A DNA stretch of 38,897 bases, taken from NCBI GenBank assembly GCA_902786515.1, contig CADADA010000030.1, positions 1 through 38,897 of the forward strand. Direction: 5' to 3'. Each line of letters starts with the position of its first letter. Positions within the stretch are counted from its first letter, which is position 1. A model generated the notes under the pieces. It was not told the DNA's origin. It searched no databases and was given only the letters and a program-made list of their open reading frames with translations. The DNA is from an uncultured Lachnospiraceae bacterium. Lineage in GTDB: Bacteria; Bacillota; Clostridia; Lachnospirales; Lachnospiraceae. The position numbers and the translations under genes were made by a program. This document shows, piece by piece, positions 7,967-17,100 of this stretch.

Positions 7967-8944
7967 ATGATGTTTTTATATTTTATAATACTTATTGTAG
8001 GATTTGTTGCTCTGATTAAGGGAGCAGACTGGTTTGTTGGAGGAAGTTCATCGTTAGCAAAAAATTTTCATATTCCGGGTGTAATTATCGGATTGACCAT
8101 TGTGTCATTGGGAACCAGTGCACCTGAGCTTGCGGTTAGTACTGCTGCAGCAATTTCGGGAGCAAATGAGATTGCTATTAGTAATGTTGTCGGTTCAAAT
8201 GTTTTTAATTTGCTATGTGTACTTGGGTTATGTGCAGTCATTAATCCATTGCCGGTGGCAGATGACATCAATAGAAGAGATTTTTTGCTTTCGATTATAT
8301 CTGTCATAATGGTGATGGTTGCCACATGTTTTACGTCGATAATGAATGGAAGTATGAAAACGCTTGCTATGGAAGATGTAGCCGGTAATGTTAATCGGGT
8401 TGTAAGCATTATGCTTTTGTTGGTATTTGTGGGATATATTATTGTATTGGTTATAAATGCAAGAAAAAATCCGGAAGAGGAACAGACATCGATAAATGTA
8501 CCCGTTTTGAAATGTATTTTACTCATTATTATCGGAATTGCTTTTATAGTAGCCGGTGGTGAAGCTGTTGTGGTAAGCGCAAAAGTTATTGCAAGGATGT
8601 TTGGAATGTCAGAGACTTTGATAGGATTGACTATTGTTGCAATTGGAACATCTTTACCGGAATTGGTTACATCTGTTGTAGCGGCGAGAAAGGGCGAAAC
8701 AGGAATGGCAGTTGGTAATGTAGTGGGTTCTAACATATTTAACATGCTTTTTATTTTAGGTGTTTCATCGGTGATACACCCGATAGCAGTGAATAAGGCA
8801 TCTTTCTGTGATATGGGGATTTTGTTAGTGATATCTATAATTGCATACATTTTTTCGTTAACAAAGAAACGTATTGCCAGACCGGAAGGACTGTTGTTAC
8901 TGCTCATATATGTTGGTGAAATAATATTTGCGATATACAGATAA
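7967..8944 (+). CDS. Na+/Ca2+ exchanger-family (CaCA) antiporter
   Basis: A 325-aa membrane protein of the YrbG-like CaCA family with two inverted halves. The alpha-repeats are clear: [12 protein letters not shown] with NVVGSNVFN in the first half, and [12 protein letters not shown] with NVVGSNIFN in the second. The acidic residue in each (S/L)PE motif coordinates the cation in known members. About ten TM segments are visible. AAGGAGG at 7955-7961 selects ATG 7967 (or 7970); the further in-frame start at 7892 lies in a leader with an inverted repeat (ACAAGTGA at 7888, TCACTTGT at 7917). The exported ion (Ca2+, Na+ or another divalent) cannot be told from sequence. Confidence 0.92.
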   Translation: MMFLYFIILIVGFVALIKGADWFVGGSSSLAKNFHIPGVIIGLTIVSLGTSAPELAVSTAAAISGANEIAISNVVGSNVFNLLCVLGLCAVINPLPVADDINRRDFLLSIISVIMVMVATCFTSIMNGSMKTLAMEDVAGNVNRVVSIMLLLVFVGYIIVLVINARKNPEEEQTSINVPVLKCILLIIIGIAFIVAGGEAVVVSAKVIARMFGMSETLIGLTIVAIGTSLPELVTSVVAARKGETGMAVGNVVGSNIFNMLFILGVSSVIHPIAVNKASFCDMGILLVISIIAYIFSLTKKRIARPEGLLLLLIYVGEIIFAIYR

Positions 8945-9349
8945 GGAAAACTTATCATAAACTAATCACAAGTTATCTGGATGCTTGCAACAAGGCATGG
9001 GGTTTTTTTGTGTGCAAAAAAGTAAAACATAGGAGAGGTGTGCACAACGATGACAGTTTAGATTTATTTATCTTTAAAAATATGTGTGAATGAATCCTTG
9101 ACAGTGGAGCAAATGATTCCCTTGCTGTCATGGAATTTATGAAAAAATATTAACAATATTTATCGATAAATTCTGTTGACTTTTTTTTTTGGTATACTTA
9201 TGGGAAAATGTGCATTTTAAATAAAAATACTTATAAACTTGTTTACAATATGGGCATATTTATTATAATACTGTATTTATAATTTTCATGGCTATGTAGT
9301 TTAATCTAAGTAAGCATAATTTGACGTTTTAGGAAGGTGGATTGTAAAA
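8945..9349 (+). other. Intergenic leader upstream of the exported-protein operon
   Basis: Non-coding, very AT-rich. It holds a weak terminator candidate for the exchanger gene (ATGCTTG-caa-CAAGGCAT at 8981-8998, then GGGG and seven T), a 6-bp inverted repeat TGACAG/CTGTCA at 9099-9130, a T10 tract at 9181-9190 followed by an extended -10 like TGGTATACT, and the better promoter at 9242-9269. Confidence 0.5.
9242..9269 (+). promoter_or_regulatory. Promoter of the exported-protein/ABC/M50 operon
   Basis: TTTACA (9242-9247), 16-bp spacer, TATAAT (9264-9269). It is about 80 bp upstream of the first gene, which has a strong AGGAAGGTGG site at 9331-9340. Confidence 0.65.
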
Positions 9350-9832
9350 ATGAATAAACCGATAGAAAAGGCAAGAATAGTTTGGGAGATTGTTGCGGTT
9401 GTTGTTGCAGTTATTGGTGTTGTTGTTACAGTTGTAGTTAGTGTTGCAACATATAATTCTAGATATGATTCTAGTGCGGTGTGTGCAGATGGATTTAAAA
9501 TAACGTTTAACTCAACGAGTAATGCGGGAGCTTCGACATTGTCGGCATCAGCTGGTTCAGTGTGGTATGGTGCTTTTCAGAAATCAGGTAAATCGGGCAC
9601 GTCATATGATTTCTATTATAAAAAAACAACATCATCTAAATATGGAGACTGTGTAAATACTGTGACATTTGATACCAATGGAACAAGTGGTAAACATGGA
9701 GATTGGCGTTTAGCAAGGAGTAATAATGCACAAAAGTATGATGTAAAGGTAAAAAGGACATCGCACAAGAAATCTAAATCTGTTTTAAGGGTGGATTGGA
9801 GTGTTGATAGCTATGATTCTACTGGTAATTAA
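9350..9832 (+). CDS. Small exported protein, one N-terminal membrane segment and two cysteines
   Basis: A 160-aa protein not recognised as a known family. Residues ~11-33 are a valine-rich hydrophobic helix with no obvious signal peptidase site. Residues 34-160 are Ser/Thr/Gly/Lys-rich and probably beta-structured, with C45 and C101 (possible disulfide) and aromatic clusters such as SVWYGAF, YDFYYKK and VLRVDW. No leader with a double-glycine cleavage motif is seen. It is the first gene of an operon with two ATPase-permease fusions and an M50-type protease, so it may be the exported and processed product (toxin, signal or envelope protein), or less likely an immunity or sensor protein. The lactococcin 972 group has a similar size and export by ABC systems, but no diagnostic motif was seen. 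Confidence 0.8.
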   Translation: MNKPIEKARIVWEIVAVVVAVIGVVVTVVVSVATYNSRYDSSAVCADGFKITFNSTSNAGASTLSASAGSVWYGAFQKSGKSGTSYDFYYKKTTSSKYGDCVNTVTFDTNGTSGKHGDWRLARSNNAQKYDVKVKRTSHKKSKSVLRVDWSVDSYDSTGN

Positions 9833-9841
9833 GTGAATATG

Positions 9842-9879
9842 AAGGGAAAAGAAATTTAGCTATATGTTTCTTTTCCCTT
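9842..9879 (+). promoter_or_regulatory. Perfect 13-bp hairpin between first and second genes of the operon
   Basis: AAGGGAAAAGAAA (9842-9854) pairs perfectly with TTTCTTTTCCCTT (9867-9879) over a 12-nt loop. No T tract follows (TAAAAGG), so it is more likely a partial terminator or mRNA-stabilising 3' end that raises the first gene's expression over the transporter genes. Confidence 0.7.
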
Positions 9880-9896
9880 AAAAGGTAATAATTAAA

Positions 9897-11768
9897 ATGA
9901 TATATAAAAATTCAGAAATCAAAAAAAAGTATATACAATTGCATAACGTTAAACTAACATTTGGTGCAAATGGTATTTATATAATAGGTGGAAAAAATGG
10001 ATGTGGCAAAACTACGTTGCTAGAATCTATTTTATTTGATGAAAATATATCACATTTTGCATTAAATAGTGATGAAGAAAAAGCATTTAAGAAAAATAAA
10101 CACAATTTGTTTTCGTATGTTGCACAAAAAAATAATTATAGTGAGAACAGTGTTTTGGACTATATTAAAAAAATGAATACAAATGTAAAAATGGAAGATA
10201 TAGTATATTATATACAGATGTTCTCGTTATCTCAAAATATTTTAGAGGAAAAATATAATTCCATTTCAGGGGGGGAACAAAAAAAAATAGATATTATAGT
10301 TGCATTGATGAAAAATACGCCCTATATTTTTATGGATGAACCTACAAATTACCTTGATGACAAATCAGTTAAAGAATTGATAAAGCTACTTGAGAAAGAG
10401 TCTTTATATAAAAAAATCATTTTGGTTACTCATGATCCAAGGATATGTGTAAAACCAAAGAAAGAATACATAATTGAAAATGGTGTGATAAATGTTGTTT
10501 CGGACTTGTTACATAATATAAATGAAGAAGAGACATCTTGTATTCCTTGTAACAAACAACTAAATTTTTTTAAACTGTTTTTTGGGATGTGTAAGAATCA
10601 TGGATTTATCATATCTATTTTTGTAGTTCTTATTATATTGATAAATTTAACATGGTATACGAACTTTTCTTTAAAAGATATGATAGGTGATGAAATAGGG
10701 CAGTACCATGATAGTATACTGGTTTATTATACAGGAGGCGGGCACGATCAACTAAATGAGATGTATGAAAAAGCGGAAAATATCAGTATAGATAAAGAAA
10801 AATATGAAAAATATGTGAGTTACGATGATATTCCTTTCATAAAAAAAAATAATGATGTGAAAAAAATATATATACCAGATATACAATATTTAGATGGACT
10901 GAAATTACAAGTTCTAAATGAACGAACAAGTAAGGTGTCGATTTTTTCTTGCCCTAACATGTATATTGAACAGTATAGAGAAACATATGGTGACAAATTT
11001 TGTTTGAGTTATACAGAGGGAGATATTCCAAAAGATGGGAATTCAGAAATAGCTATATCAAAAAAAATGTTACAGAAATACTTTGGATATAGCGAGGATA
11101 CGGTAGATGATGCTATTGGAGATATAGTGGATTTTTGTAACAGTAAATATAAAATAGTCGGATTTAGTTATTATGATATTATTATAGTTTCGTACGATGA
11201 GAGTAATCCTGCATATGGATATTATTGTTACAAAGAGGAAACGTATGATGAGTTTAAGACTAATCAAATGGAGTATATCGATGAAATTGATGGCGATGAT
11301 GCAGTTAATGATATATTGATTAACATTGATCAAAAAAAAGAAAGAAACTTATTGAATTTATTAGTTAGGGAGTATCCGTCGAATTGCTATATTTCAAAAT
11401 GCTTTGAAGAAAGTTTTTATAAACAACAGAAAACAGATGCATTTAAAAAATGGTTGAAAATCAATATGATTATAGCATGCTTTTTTTCTATTATTATTTG
11501 GTTGATGTTGAATAATGTAATAAAATACAATTTGAATATTATGTATGATTTGGGAAATTACTATGTGAATCGGAAAAGTATTGTAAAAAAATATGTTTCA
11601 GTTCAATGCTTGGGATTTATTATTATCGGATTGATGGTTACGATGATAAATACTGTTTTTTCAGAGTTTTATTATATCACGAATTATTATATCATAGTGA
11701 ATAGTATTATTTTCGTTATTCCAGTTATACTTGCTTGTAAAAAAGGATATGATGAGGTAGTGAAATAA
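9897..11768 (+). CDS. ABC ATPase-permease fusion, MacB-like layout (first of pair)
   Basis: A 623-aa protein. The N-terminal ABC domain (residues ~1-205) has Walker A GGKNGCGKTT (31-40), signature SGGEQKK, Walker B YIFMDEPTNYLD and H-loop VTHD, so the ATPase looks intact. TM1 follows at ~228-252 (FIISIFVVLIILINLTWY), then a large extracytoplasmic domain (~253-520) and three TM segments at ~525-620. This is the ATPase-TM-periplasmic-3TM topology of MacB, but the extracytoplasmic sequence is not recognisable as MacB. The DNA is distinctly AT-rich. The next gene encodes a protein of the same layout, so the two may form a heterodimer. ATG 9897 follows AAAAGGTAATAAT. Confidence 0.87.
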   Translation: MIYKNSEIKKKYIQLHNVKLTFGANGIYIIGGKNGCGKTTLLESILFDENISHFALNSDEEKAFKKNKHNLFSYVAQKNNYSENSVLDYIKKMNTNVKMEDIVYYIQMFSLSQNILEEKYNSISGGEQKKIDIIVALMKNTPYIFMDEPTNYLDDKSVKELIKLLEKESLYKKIILVTHDPRICVKPKKEYIIENGVINVVSDLLHNINEEETSCIPCNKQLNFFKLFFGMCKNHGFIISIFVVLIILINLTWYTNFSLKDMIGDEIGQYHDSILVYYTGGGHDQLNEMYEKAENISIDKEKYEKYVSYDDIPFIKKNNDVKKIYIPDIQYLDGLKLQVLNERTSKVSIFSCPNMYIEQYRETYGDKFCLSYTEGDIPKDGNSEIAISKKMLQKYFGYSEDTVDDAIGDIVDFCNSKYKIVGFSYYDIIIVSYDESNPAYGYYCYKEETYDEFKTNQMEYIDEIDGDDAVNDILINIDQKKERNLLNLLVREYPSNCYISKCFEESFYKQQKTDAFKKWLKINMIIACFFSIIIWLMLNNVIKYNLNIMYDLGNYYVNRKSIVKKYVSVQCLGFIIIGLMVTMINTVFSEFYYITNYYIIVNSIIFVIPVILACKKGYDEVVK

Positions 11769-11770
11769 AA

Positions 11771-13474
11771 ATGAAGTTGAATTATGATAATATTAGCATA
11801 AAAAATCGAATTCTTATAGAAAATGGCAGTATATATATAAAAGAAAAATCAATTAATGTTATTCGGGGGGAAAATGGATGCGGTAAGTCGTTATTAGTTA
11901 AAAATATTGCAAACAATAATTGTAATAGTAAGCACAGTTTTGGAGTTTTGGAACAAAGTAATGCGGTCACATTAACAAATTGCTCCATTTTACAAAGTAT
12001 TGCAATGGATGATAATGTTGAGCATATCAATAAAATAAAGTTAAAAATGGATGAATTAAAATTAGATTATCTGTACCGTTTACAGAATAAACATTTGAGT
12101 GGAGGAGAACAGAGAATTATTAATATACTAAGATGTGTTTATTCTGAAGCCGATGTATTGATAATGGATGAACCGACAAACGATCTGGATTTTGATAAGG
12201 TTAGGCTTTTGATTGACATACTCCTAATAATAAAAGAGAACAAAACTATTATTATTGTTAGTCATGATGACAGAGTGTTTTCTATTGCAGATAAGATGTT
12301 TTTTGTTTGCGACAGAAAAGTAAAATGTAAAAGTAAACATGAACAGGAGAGTAATTTGCAATTTTTACAAAATGAGTTGCATGGTAAAAATATGCGATTT
12401 ATATCAAGAAGATTTCATTATAATTATATTAATCTGGTGATTGTATTTTTATTAGGTGTTATAATTCTTATGCAAGTCGATGAGTTCAAAGAGGCAGCAG
12501 GTATAAAGGTTTGTGAATGTTCAGTTAAACAAAATGAAATAATGTTATTAAGTAATTATTCTGATAAACTGGAATATTGTGATACTAATAATATTTTGCC
12601 GATTTTTGCCATACAAAGTTTAGGAAGTCTGAATGTTATTGAATATGTTGATACGGTAAAAAAAATAAAATATTTATATAGTACCCCAAATATTGAATTA
12701 TATAATATATATCTTAGTCCGTCAGATAATTATAAACTATATCCAATAGAATTCTTTTCAAAAGAAAACAAAGAGATAATAGATGTGCTATCGTATTACA
12801 AAGAAAAATATTATGGGGAAGAAAAAGAGGTGGGGATAGATACCTCTGCCTTTTTTTCCATGCCTGAAAATACATATGATGAATATGATAGTATGGAAAT
12901 ATTAAATGAGGAGTTATATGAAAAATGCATAGAAGAACTTGCAAGTGACACGTCTCTAATTGTGAGTGCGGCGGTTGTAGTTTTAGAACAAAATTATGAT
13001 GAAACTATGTTTTATAAGTCAGATGAAGTAGTTGAGTTAGGGAAACATATGGTTTTTGCATACTCTAAAGAAGTAAATGAGTTAGCATATCAGGTGTCTC
13101 TGTTTAGAACTGTATCTAAAAATTTAGAAATTATTTTTCTGATGATGATGACATTATTGGTTTTAAGTTGTATAACTACAAAAATCATAATATATTCAAA
13201 TAAAAACATATTTTATCTGTTGCGTAATTACAACTATGATATTAAAGATGTCACAGAAACATTAAATAATAAATTAAATAACAGAGTTATGTTATTGATG
13301 GAAGTAGTAGTTTTTTTAACAGTATTTAGTTTTTATATGAGTAACTTACCTCTGATGCAGATCAATTTTATATTTTATTTATGTTTTGTTATGTTTTGTT
13401 CAATAATGTATGAGATTGAGAATTTACAAATTCAAAAATTCATTGGTAGATTTTATAGGTGGGATTCAAGATGA
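11771..13474 (+). CDS. ABC ATPase-permease fusion, MacB-like layout (second of pair)
   Basis: A 567-aa protein with the same architecture as its neighbour: Walker A GENGCGKS (33-40), signature SGGEQRI, Walker B VLIMDEPTNDLD and H-loop VSHDD; TM1 near 220-237 (LVIVFLLGVIILM), an extracytoplasmic part to ~450 and three TM segments at ~455-560. The two fusions are clearly related in plan but divergent in sequence, as expected for a heterodimeric exporter. It starts 2 bp after the previous stop, and its own stop overlaps the M50-like gene (ATGA), so all are one transcript. Substrate inferred to be the 160-aa protein. Confidence 0.86.
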   Translation: MKLNYDNISIKNRILIENGSIYIKEKSINVIRGENGCGKSLLVKNIANNNCNSKHSFGVLEQSNAVTLTNCSILQSIAMDDNVEHINKIKLKMDELKLDYLYRLQNKHLSGGEQRIINILRCVYSEADVLIMDEPTNDLDFDKVRLLIDILLIIKENKTIIIVSHDDRVFSIADKMFFVCDRKVKCKSKHEQESNLQFLQNELHGKNMRFISRRFHYNYINLVIVFLLGVIILMQVDEFKEAAGIKVCECSVKQNEIMLLSNYSDKLEYCDTNNILPIFAIQSLGSLNVIEYVDTVKKIKYLYSTPNIELYNIYLSPSDNYKLYPIEFFSKENKEIIDVLSYYKEKYYGEEKEVGIDTSAFFSMPENTYDEYDSMEILNEELYEKCIEELASDTSLIVSAAVVVLEQNYDETMFYKSDEVVELGKHMVFAYSKEVNELAYQVSLFRTVSKNLEIIFLMMMTLLVLSCITTKIIIYSNKNIFYLLRNYNYDIKDVTETLNNKLNNRVMLLMEVVVFLTVFSFYMSNLPLMQINFIFYLCFVMFCSIMYEIENLQIQKFIGRFYRWDSR

Positions 13475-13893
13475 TTTTTAATCATATAATGGAAATATAC
13501 ATATTATTAAGTATATCTGTAATAATTCATGAGTTAGCACATGTTATAATTGCGAAAATAATAAAACTTGAGGTTGATGAAATACATATTGGAGACCAAC
13601 TTTTTTCTATTCGTGTAGGCAAAGTATATTTTTCGCCTCTTATATTAGGAAAATCATATGTAAGTTTTCGTGCAGAGAAATTGGCAGTAAAATCAAATAC
13701 AAAAAAAATAAGTTTTTTTGGAGCTGGACCGATTTCTAACGCTGTGATATGTTTATTTGCAATAATATTTAGAGAAAAGAGTAATTTTTATGCAAATATA
13801 TTATTGGACATTAACACATATATTTTTATAGTTAATATTATCCCTGTTTTTGACAATGATATGAGCAAACTCAGGCTTTTTATGAAAAAATAA
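13471..13893 (+). CDS. Small M50-type (site-2 protease-like) membrane metalloprotease
   Basis: A 140-aa hydrophobic protein. The zinc motif HELAH (H20, E21, H24) lies in the first membrane segment, as in M50/site-2 proteases; GAGPISNAVICLF matches the usual AGP-N segment; and NIIPVFDND (N122-P125, D130) matches the family's N-x-x-P-x(4)-D/DG motif that supplies the third zinc ligand. At 140 aa it is a minimal version without PDZ or CBS domains. ATG 13471 overlaps the previous stop and follows AGGTGG. Known parallel: yyd/epe-type peptide clusters also pair an M50-type protease with ABC genes. Likely job: cutting the membrane segment of the exported protein, or immunity (inference). Confidence 0.82.
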   Translation: MIFNHIMEIYILLSISVIIHELAHVIIAKIIKLEVDEIHIGDQLFSIRVGKVYFSPLILGKSYVSFRAEKLAVKSNTKKISFFGAGPISNAVICLFAIIFREKSNFYANILLDINTYIFIVNIIPVFDNDMSKLRLFMKK

Positions 13894-13996
13894 TCATCTA
13901 TAATATAAATAGACATATCTATCCCTTATCTCTTAAATAATTCCTTTTTCCTTGTATTCAACTCCTTCGTATGATACGATAAAAGGATAAGATACA

Positions 13997-14139
13997 TGTA
14001 ACTGTTCAAAGCTAACCTCCAAAATGCTTCGCATTTCGTCAGTGTGGCGTATACGCCAAATAAAATTCAAAAGAAAAGCTAATGGACGAATTGCATCCAC
14101 GCTTTTCTTCTGAATTTTGCTTGCCTTTGAACAGTTACA
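13997..14139. repeat. Nested palindromic element (MITE/REP-like)
   Basis: The outer 15-bp arms are perfect (TGTAACTGTTCAAAG at 13997-14011, complement at 14125-14139). The inner 18-bp arms have one mismatch (14062-14079 with 14101-14118) around a 21-nt loop. The left side contains two more hairpins: AAATGC-ttc-GCATTT (14022-14036) and a perfect 14-bp palindrome TGGCGTATACGCCA (14045-14058). It looks like a ~143-bp cruciform-forming element without coding capacity, sitting only 27 bp before the helicase start codon. Confidence 0.8.
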
Positions 14140-14165
14140 AATACTTGAAGATGAGGTGCTTGAAG

Positions 14166-17100
14166 ATGATAAGTAGAGATTATATAAGGGAATTAGCAGG
14201 AGACCAGTCCTATAACAGAGGAATTAGTATATTTAAAAATGGAAAAGTAAAAGGATATACTTCTGAAAGTGTATATGAAGAAGAACATGTAAATGCAAGA
14301 GTAAAAGGGTCGGGAAATAATGTTTATGAAGTTGAGTTAGTTGTGGATAATGAAACAGATATGTTAGTCGACAGCTATTGCGAGTGCCCGGCTTTTTATT
14401 CTTATGGAGGCATATGTAAGCACTGCGTAGCAGTCCTCTTAGAATACAGAGAAAGAACACACAAAAATAAGTCTATAGAAGAATATTTGATAGAGCATAA
14501 TCTAAAATATTCAGGTCCAAAGGCAATCAAAAAGGGAGTAAAGAGACACACTTCGGAAGCAATAAAAGAGCTTCTGAATAGAAAAGTATTAAATACGGCA
14601 CTTCCATTACTGGATGGTGAGGTGTCCGGAAAAGTCAGAATGATTCCGAATCTAATTATATATGGAAACAATATCAGCCTTGAATTTAAGATGGGAATAA
14701 CACAGATGTATGTGTTAAAAGACATATTTGAGTTTTGTGAGAACATGGAAGAGGGAAAAAAGTTTTCTTATGGTAAAAAACTGGAATTTATACATACTAT
14801 GAATGCGTTTGTAGAGAAAGACAGAGAAATAGTACAATTTCTCCTTGACTGGGTAGCAGACAATAAAGACAGACTGAGGCAGGTTCGTTATCACGGATAT
14901 TTTGGAACACAATATTATTATCCCAAAACAAGAAATATTCCTTTAGAGGGAAGTGCACTGAGAAAATTTTTAAAACTGTTTGAAGGCGGAATGGTATATG
15001 TAAGATCAGAAGAATTAGGTGATGGATTGTTTCGGGTTAAGAGAGATGACTATACAGGCAGAATAAAAATAACTGGTGAAAATGACGGAATAGTTATAAA
15101 CGGTGTTGATGGTGTGTACTTACTGGATCCACCTTCGGGAATTGTGATAGATGAACAAGATATTCATATAGTTGATAAAGAAAAACTGACACGTGTACAG
15201 GAATTTATAGGTATTATAAATCATGAAAAAAATAAAGGAATTTTTATAGAAAAAGAGGATGTATCGGGATTTGTAAGGCAGCTTCTGCCTGAACTTAAGG
15301 ACGTTTTTGAATGTGTAACGGAAAATTTTGATGAAGAAGCTTACGGTGTTTTAAAACCGGAGATGAGTGTATATCTTGATATGCCGCAAAAGGATATGGT
15401 TACGTGTAAAGTTGTGGCAAAATATGGTGAAGAGGAATACAATTCTTACAACACAAAAGAAGATATCCATAAGAGAGATTTAAAAGAAGAGGTAAAGACA
15501 GGCAGAATAGTTTCTAAATACTTTAACGCCTATGATAAACAAAATCAGTTAATGGTACTTAGTAAAGATGAAGATAAATTATATGAGCTTCTTACCGAAG
15601 GAGTAGAAGAGATTGAAAAAGTTGCTAATGTATTCATATCAGATGCACTTAAAAAGCTTGAAGTAAAGAATCCGCCGGTGACAAATGTCGGTGTTACATT
15701 ATCAGGAAATCTGTTAGAACTTACTATTTCAACGAGTGATATGAGCATGGAGCAGCTTGTAGAGATTCTATCAAAGTATGATAGAAAGAAAAAATACTAC
15801 AGACTAAAAAACGGTCAGTTCATACACATGAAAGATGCGGGACTTGAAAGCATGGTGCAGATGAAAAAAGTTCTGGAAATCACAGATAATCAGATGAAAA
15901 AAGGTGTGATTCACGTTCCAAAGTACAGAGCAATGTATCTTGACGGACAGTTGAAATCAAATTCGCACATGAATTCAAAAAAAGGCAAGAACTTTAAGTC
16001 TTTAATCAGAAACATGAAGACAGTTGAGGACAATGATTTTGAACTGCCGGAATCACTTGAAAACATATTAAGAGGATATCAAAAGTTCGGATTCATGTGG
16101 ATAAAGACACTTGCAAATAATGGATTCGGTGGAATTTTAGCAGATGATATGGGACTTGGTAAGACCTTACAGGTAATCACATTTTTATTATCTGAGTACA
16201 GTGATAATTCCGATGCACAGAATAAAAAGACACTGATAGTGTGTCCGGCTTCATTGGTGTACAACTGGAAAAGTGAGCTGGAAAAATTTGCACCGTCCCT
16301 GAACGTACGAATGATTACGGGGACTGCGGGAGAAAGAGAAGAAAAGATAAAGGGAATATCTGAAAATGAAGTGATAATCACTTCTTACGACTTGTTAAGA
16401 CGTGACATTCAGTTGTATAATGATATTGTATTTGGTTATCAGATTGTAGACGAGGCACAGTACATTAAAAATCACAATACACATGTGTCAAAAGCAGTTA
16501 AGGAGATTAACAGCGGATTTAAGCTTGCACTTACAGGAACACCTGTGGAGAACAAGCTAAGTGAACTACACAGTATTTTTGAGTATCTCATGCCGGGATT
16601 TTTATTTTCCTATAAGAAGTTCAAGGAAAGGATAGAACAGCCGATAGTAAAAAATCAGGATGAAGATGCAATGGAAAGACTTCAGAAAATGATTTCGCCA
16701 TTTGTGTTAAGACGATTAAAAAAAGACGTGCTGGACGATTTGCCTGATAAGATAGAGGAAAACAGGTATATTGAGATGGAAGATGAGCAGCAAAAAATCT
16801 ATGATGCACATGTAAAACGAATGAAATTAATGCTTGAAAATACTGATGATGAGGAATTTAAGACAAGTAAGATAAAACTTCTTGCAGAAATTACCAGACT
16901 TCGTCAGATTTGTTGTAATCCTGCGATTGTGTTCGAGGATTATGAGGGAAATTCATCAAAAACAGATGCGTGCATTGAATTAATAAATGATGCCGTAGGA
17001 AACGGACATAAGATTTTACTGTTTTCACAGTTTACATCAATGCTTGATAAACTCGTGGAAAAATTAAAAGAATCAGAAATAAGTTACTATGTTCTTACCG

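Noticed and set aside
8068..8958. 296-codon open frame antisense to the exchanger gene
   Set aside because: The plus-strand gene has clear CaCA alpha-repeats; the antisense frame is a codon-usage shadow.
9350..9832. Clear lactococcin 972-family assignment
   Set aside because: Size and context are similar, but I could not see a diagnostic motif, so it is left as unknown.
14082..14165. Upstream start for the helicase
   Set aside because: It would translate half of the palindromic element; GAGGTG places the start at 14166.
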